DNA of 64,000 bases. Source: Acidobacteriaceae bacterium. GTDB lineage: Bacteria; Acidobacteriota; Terriglobia; Terriglobales; Acidobacteriaceae. Positions 61,199-64,000 of this stretch are shown piece by piece (position 1 is the first letter of the stretch; each line of letters begins with the position of its first letter). The notes below the pieces were generated by a model. It was not told the DNA's origin. It was given only the letters and a program-made list of their open reading frames with translations, and made no database searches. The stretch is taken from contig JANXYB010000055.1 in the NCBI GenBank assembly GCA_025350325.1, positions 1-64,000 on the forward strand, read 5' to 3'. The position numbers and the translations under genes are program-made.

Positions 61199-62194
61199 TT
61201 ACAGCCCGGCCGGCTTGGGATTCTTGGGGTCAAACTTGGCGACTTGAATCTTGCGCGCCAGACCCACCTTTGAGAGCAACCAGATGCCCCAGAAATTCGG
61301 ATCGATCTCATACCACTTGAGGCCGTGCCGCGCCGAGACAGGATGCGCATGGTGATTGTTGTGCCAGCCCTCGCCGCCGGTCAGTAATGCGACCCACCAG
61401 TTGTTGCGCGAGTCATCGCGAGTTTGAAAGCGCCGGCTGCCCCATAAGTGGGTGGCAGAATTAACCAACCATGTCGCATGCAGGCCCAGGGTTACGCGCA
61501 GCAGCACGCCCCACAACACCATCGCGACACCATTGATCCAGCCACCCCAGATCCAACCGCCGGCAAGCAGCAAAAGCCCGCTCGCGGTGATGGGGAGCCA
61601 ATGGTACTTGCTGAGCCACACGTGGAAGCGATCCTTGCTCAGGTCGGGCGAGTAGCGCTTCAGGATTTCAGTCTGCGCGTGGAGCGCTTCGCCGAAAAGT
61701 ATCCATCCGGCGTGGGCCCACCAGCCACCTTCGCGTGGCGTGTGCGGATCGCCTTCGTGATCGCTGAGTTGGTGATGAACGCGATGCGTTGAAACCCAGA
61801 AGATAGGCCCGCCCTCGAGCGACAGGGTGGCGCAGATGCTCATCAGGTATTCCACCCACTTGGGCGTCTGGTAGCCGCGATGCGTCAGCAGGCGGTGATA
61901 ACACATGCCGATCCCGACATTGATGGCCATCACGTAGAGCACTGCCATGACTGCCAGCCGTTGCCAGCTGAAGAAGAAAAACGCCGCCAACGCGCCGATG
62001 TGGAAGACGATGATGACGACCATCGTAAGCCAATTCACGCCACCGCCGACCGTAGCGGAGCGGCCCATGCGTACCAGCGATTTGGCGGGAACGGCATGCT
62101 CCGCAGCAAGCGCTTTTTCGTGCTCGGTTGGAGACGCAATGGTCGAAATATCGGTTTTGGAGGGCGAAGAATGAGAGGTTAACACTGACACCAT
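61199..62194 (-). CDS. Membrane fatty acid desaturase (acyl-CoA/delta-9 type)
   Basis: Inserts a double bond into a fatty acyl chain using a di-iron site and oxygen. Four or so transmembrane helices surround three histidine boxes: HRLLTH (H100-H105), HRVHH (about 137-141) and HNNHH (about 276-280). The layout matches the SCD/DesC class. About 45 polar residues precede the first helix. AGAGG is 12 nt before the ATG. Electron donor genes are not adjacent. Confidence 0.92.
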   Translation of the reverse strand: MVSVLTSHSSPSKTDISTIASPTEHEKALAAEHAVPAKSLVRMGRSATVGGGVNWLTMVVIIVFHIGALAAFFFFSWQRLAVMAVLYVMAINVGIGMCYHRLLTHRGYQTPKWVEYLMSICATLSLEGGPIFWVSTHRVHHQLSDHEGDPHTPREGGWWAHAGWILFGEALHAQTEILKRYSPDLSKDRFHVWLSKYHWLPITASGLLLLAGGWIWGGWINGVAMVLWGVLLRVTLGLHATWLVNSATHLWGSRRFQTRDDSRNNWWVALLTGGEGWHNNHHAHPVSARHGLKWYEIDPNFWGIWLLSKVGLARKIQVAKFDPKNPKPAGL

Positions 62195-62293
62195 ATGGGG
62201 GAAGATCCTCTGCGAGTGGCAATCATTCCACTCTACTGCAATTGTATAGGAGGCTCGATCGCAGTTCGATTCAGCTCGAGCGATCGACCGTGG

Positions 62294-63802
62294 CTAATTC
62301 GCCGCTGTGAACGACCCGCCGCCGCTGACGAAAAGCTTTTCGGCGGTGCCGCGCAGGACCCGATAGAGCGCGAATTGGCGCTGCGTCGCGCCGCGCAATT
62401 CGAAGAGCAGTTCGCCGCGATTATCCGCCATCGCATCGACTGCATCGACCAAGTGCATGCGCGGCGTGTCATCGAGATGAGAACCATCGGTAACGCTCTT
62501 GAGCAGCACGCGCACGTTGCCGTATAAGTCTGGTTGCGCCACGAGGGTTACGAACTTCTGCTTATCCAGCGGACCGTCGGTATGCGCGGTCAGAACCGCG
62601 GTAGCTCCCGAACCATAGGCCAATTCAAAGACACGAAATTGCTCGTCGGGAATCGGCACCGGCGGTGCGGGAGCCACCAGCTTTGGCCGTGCTTTATTAG
62701 TTGTCGCAGTGCGGCGGACCACGTGCGCAGGTGCGGGCGACGCAGTCAAACCTAACGCATCGCGGGCCATGACCTCGAGTGCATCTTTCATTTTTGCTGC
62801 GTCGGCAGGATTGGCCCACGCATAGTCCCACGGATGCTCGGGCTTGCTCTTGGCATCGGAAACCGCGACGGCCTGCTGCATATCAGGCGGGAGGCCCATC
62901 AGGCTGGGCAACACTTCAAGGCCGTTGCCGCTGTATTTGCCGCGCTTGAGGCGGGGACGGTCGGGATCGGTCGACCCGGCAGATTCCTCGTCGCGGGCAA
63001 TCGGTTTTGCTTTCGCATGGAGGACGGGCCGATCAGGATCGCTCGCTGGAGCCGCCCCGGCGTTGGCAGGTGAATCTTTCTTGTGCAGGGTTGGCCTGTC
63101 AGGGTCAGAAGCCGAGTCGTCGGTTTTGCTGCCCGAGTCGCTGCTGGAGTCGCTGCTGGCAGTCTTATTGTTTGGGTCTCCGGCGCTCGTCTTCTTGTGC
63201 AACGTAGGGCGGTCGGGGTCTGCAGGTGCGGAGGGCGTGCTCGCGTCAGACCCGCTCTCTTTGCCGGCGGTGGAGGAAGCTTCGGGGTGTTTGCGATGCA
63301 GCACAGGCTTGTCATCGTCCGCGCCGGCTCCCTCGTCCAGCACCGGGGCAGGCGGCTTGGCGGTAGCTGATGGCAAGGGCTTCCATGCGCCGTAGCCTAC
63401 CCAGGACCCCTGCTCCTGGCCTGCGTTCTTGATGTCGAAGAGGCCGATAGACTTGCCATTTTTTTCGAGTTCGTACTCCACTTCTCCGGCAAGGGCGAGG
63501 GGCTGAGGACGCGCCAGGTACACGTTGCCGTCCTGCAACGCTTGGCCGTCAAAAACCGTAACCGGCACCAAGCGGCTGTTCTTGGGTTTGCCCTCATCGC
63601 CGGTCCACTCAAGCACAGCGATGGAGCGCAGCGGCGGAGCATCTTTTGATTTTTTGGTTACCTGCCCTGGATACTGCGCAGATACAGCCAGCGAGACGAG
63701 GCCAACGGCAACAGCCAAAAAGGTTTGTCGCGCGAAAAAGACATTTGCCTTAGGCAATGACACCGGACACTCACCTCGGGAATAATGCAAACTGACGGCC
63801 AT
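62294..63802 (-). CDS. Secreted protein with DPDRPTLHKK-type repeats
   Basis: ATG at 63802 follows GAGGGG by 6 nt and leads to a hydrophobic signal segment (residues 24-43). Residues 55-140 are a beta-rich domain. Residues 160-290 are low-complexity with five copies of a decapeptide: DDDKPVLHRK (162-171), DPDRPTLHKK (195-204 and 233-242), DPDRPVLHAK (255-264) and DPDRPRLKRG (279-288). The C-terminal half (VPIPDEQFRVFELAYGSGAT) is a second conserved domain that may be a beta-propeller or PQQ-like blade. Its function is unknown; the charged repeats could bind metal or cell-wall polymers. It is divergent from the peroxiredoxin gene. Confidence 0.75.
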   Translation of the reverse strand: MAVSLHYSRGECPVSLPKANVFFARQTFLAVAVGLVSLAVSAQYPGQVTKKSKDAPPLRSIAVLEWTGDEGKPKNSRLVPVTVFDGQALQDGNVYLARPQPLALAGEVEYELEKNGKSIGLFDIKNAGQEQGSWVGYGAWKPLPSATAKPPAPVLDEGAGADDDKPVLHRKHPEASSTAGKESGSDASTPSAPADPDRPTLHKKTSAGDPNNKTASSDSSSDSGSKTDDSASDPDRPTLHKKDSPANAGAAPASDPDRPVLHAKAKPIARDEESAGSTDPDRPRLKRGKYSGNGLEVLPSLMGLPPDMQQAVAVSDAKSKPEHPWDYAWANPADAAKMKDALEVMARDALGLTASPAPAHVVRRTATTNKARPKLVAPAPPVPIPDEQFRVFELAYGSGATAVLTAHTDGPLDKQKFVTLVAQPDLYGNVRVLLKSVTDGSHLDDTPRMHLVDAVDAMADNRGELLFELRGATQRQFALYRVLRGTAEKLFVSGGGSFTAAN

Positions 63803-63846
63803 TGTGGCCCCTCTATCCAAAATACCGACCAAATCGAGGAATACGC

Positions 63847-64000
63847 ATGGAACTCAACAAAAAGGTCGCCGACTTTAAGTTGCAGACCGACGAAGATAAA
63901 ACCGTGAGTCTGTCGGACTATGCAGGTAAACCAGTTGTACTCTTTTTCTACCCCAGGGCAGATACTCCTGGATGCACGATCGAGGCTTGCGGGTTTCGCG
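63847..64000 (+). CDS. bcp: Thioredoxin-dependent peroxiredoxin, BCP/PrxQ type (partial)
   Basis: Reduces hydrogen and organic peroxides. Only the first 51 residues are inside the window. The peroxidatic Cys43 is in TPGCTIEAC, and Cys48 five residues on is the resolving Cys of the PrxQ class. GAGGA precedes the ATG by 7 nt. Adjacent 62294-63802 is divergent. Confidence 0.92.
   Translation, partial: MELNKKVADFKLQTDEDKTVSLSDYAGKPVVLFFYPRADTPGCTIEACGFR

Overview
The window looks like the chromosome of an Acidobacteriota bacterium, probably class Terriglobia (Acidobacteria subdivision 1). This is an inference from gene families, not a search. The clues are two VWA proteins of the type common in that phylum (TIGR03436-like), several secreted FG-GAP/VCBS, ASPIC/UnbV and SBBP/DUF11 repeat proteins, a DUF2934 protein, bactofilin, and GC-rich coding sequence. 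Genes lie on both strands in short operons. I see no rRNA or tRNA gene, no CRISPR array, no intact transposase and no prophage.

Layout. 1-5.2 kb holds a broken FG-GAP repeat gene and a secreted type I pullulanase (minus). 5.5-8.1 kb holds greA, a CDP-alcohol phosphatidyltransferase, a secreted thioredoxin-like protein, an unknown protein and tatA. 8.2-15.4 kb holds a DMT transporter, two divergent VWA proteins, a secreted low-complexity protein, a PhzF-family gene and a receiver-only response regulator. 15.5-17.6 kb holds a membrane PIN-TRAM protein, a GNAT acetyltransferase and an EthD-like protein. 17.7-22.8 kb (minus) is the most interesting block: a MoeZ-type E1/rhodanese, a CysO-like sulfur carrier with residues after its Gly-Gly, a JAMM peptidase and a CysM-type cysteine synthase, with two secreted unknown proteins among them. 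22.9-30.5 kb holds a VOC fusion, a large CRTAC1-type protein with a His-rich tail, an SPFH/zinc-ribbon pair, a DUF971 protein and a TauE/SafE transporter.

30.6-44.3 kb holds a membrane SpoIIE phosphatase, a Crp/Fnr regulator with a duplicated 3' end, the bifunctional (p)ppGpp enzyme Rel, a cytochrome c, an RlmI-like methyltransferase, a ribbon-helix-helix protein, a prolyl oligopeptidase, MurJ and bactofilin. 44.3-48.8 kb is a rearranged segment: an unusual D-aminoacylase-like gene, a decayed SBBP/DUF11 gene, and two diverged direct copies of an element of about 240 bp around a DUF3253 gene. 48.8-53.3 kb is mutL, an AlkZ-like protein with a long basic tail, and cmk. 54.6-57.6 kb is the pyrimidine cluster pyrR-pyrB-pyrC, with a palindrome upstream and hairpins in the pyrR-pyrB gap. 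The right end holds a DUF2934 protein, an alditol-oxidase-like flavoenzyme, a divergent gene pair, a fatty acid desaturase, a secreted protein with DPDRPTLHKK repeats, and the start of a PrxQ/BCP peroxiredoxin.

Two points stand out. The four parts of a protein-bound cysteine synthesis route (E1, carrier, peptidase, synthase) sit within 5 kb, and the carrier appears to need cleavage before use. Several genes (phzF, rel, murJ, the 60312 gene, perhaps the SpoIIE gene) have a -10-like hexamer 5-8 nt before the start codon and no convincing Shine-Dalgarno site, which suggests leaderless transcripts.
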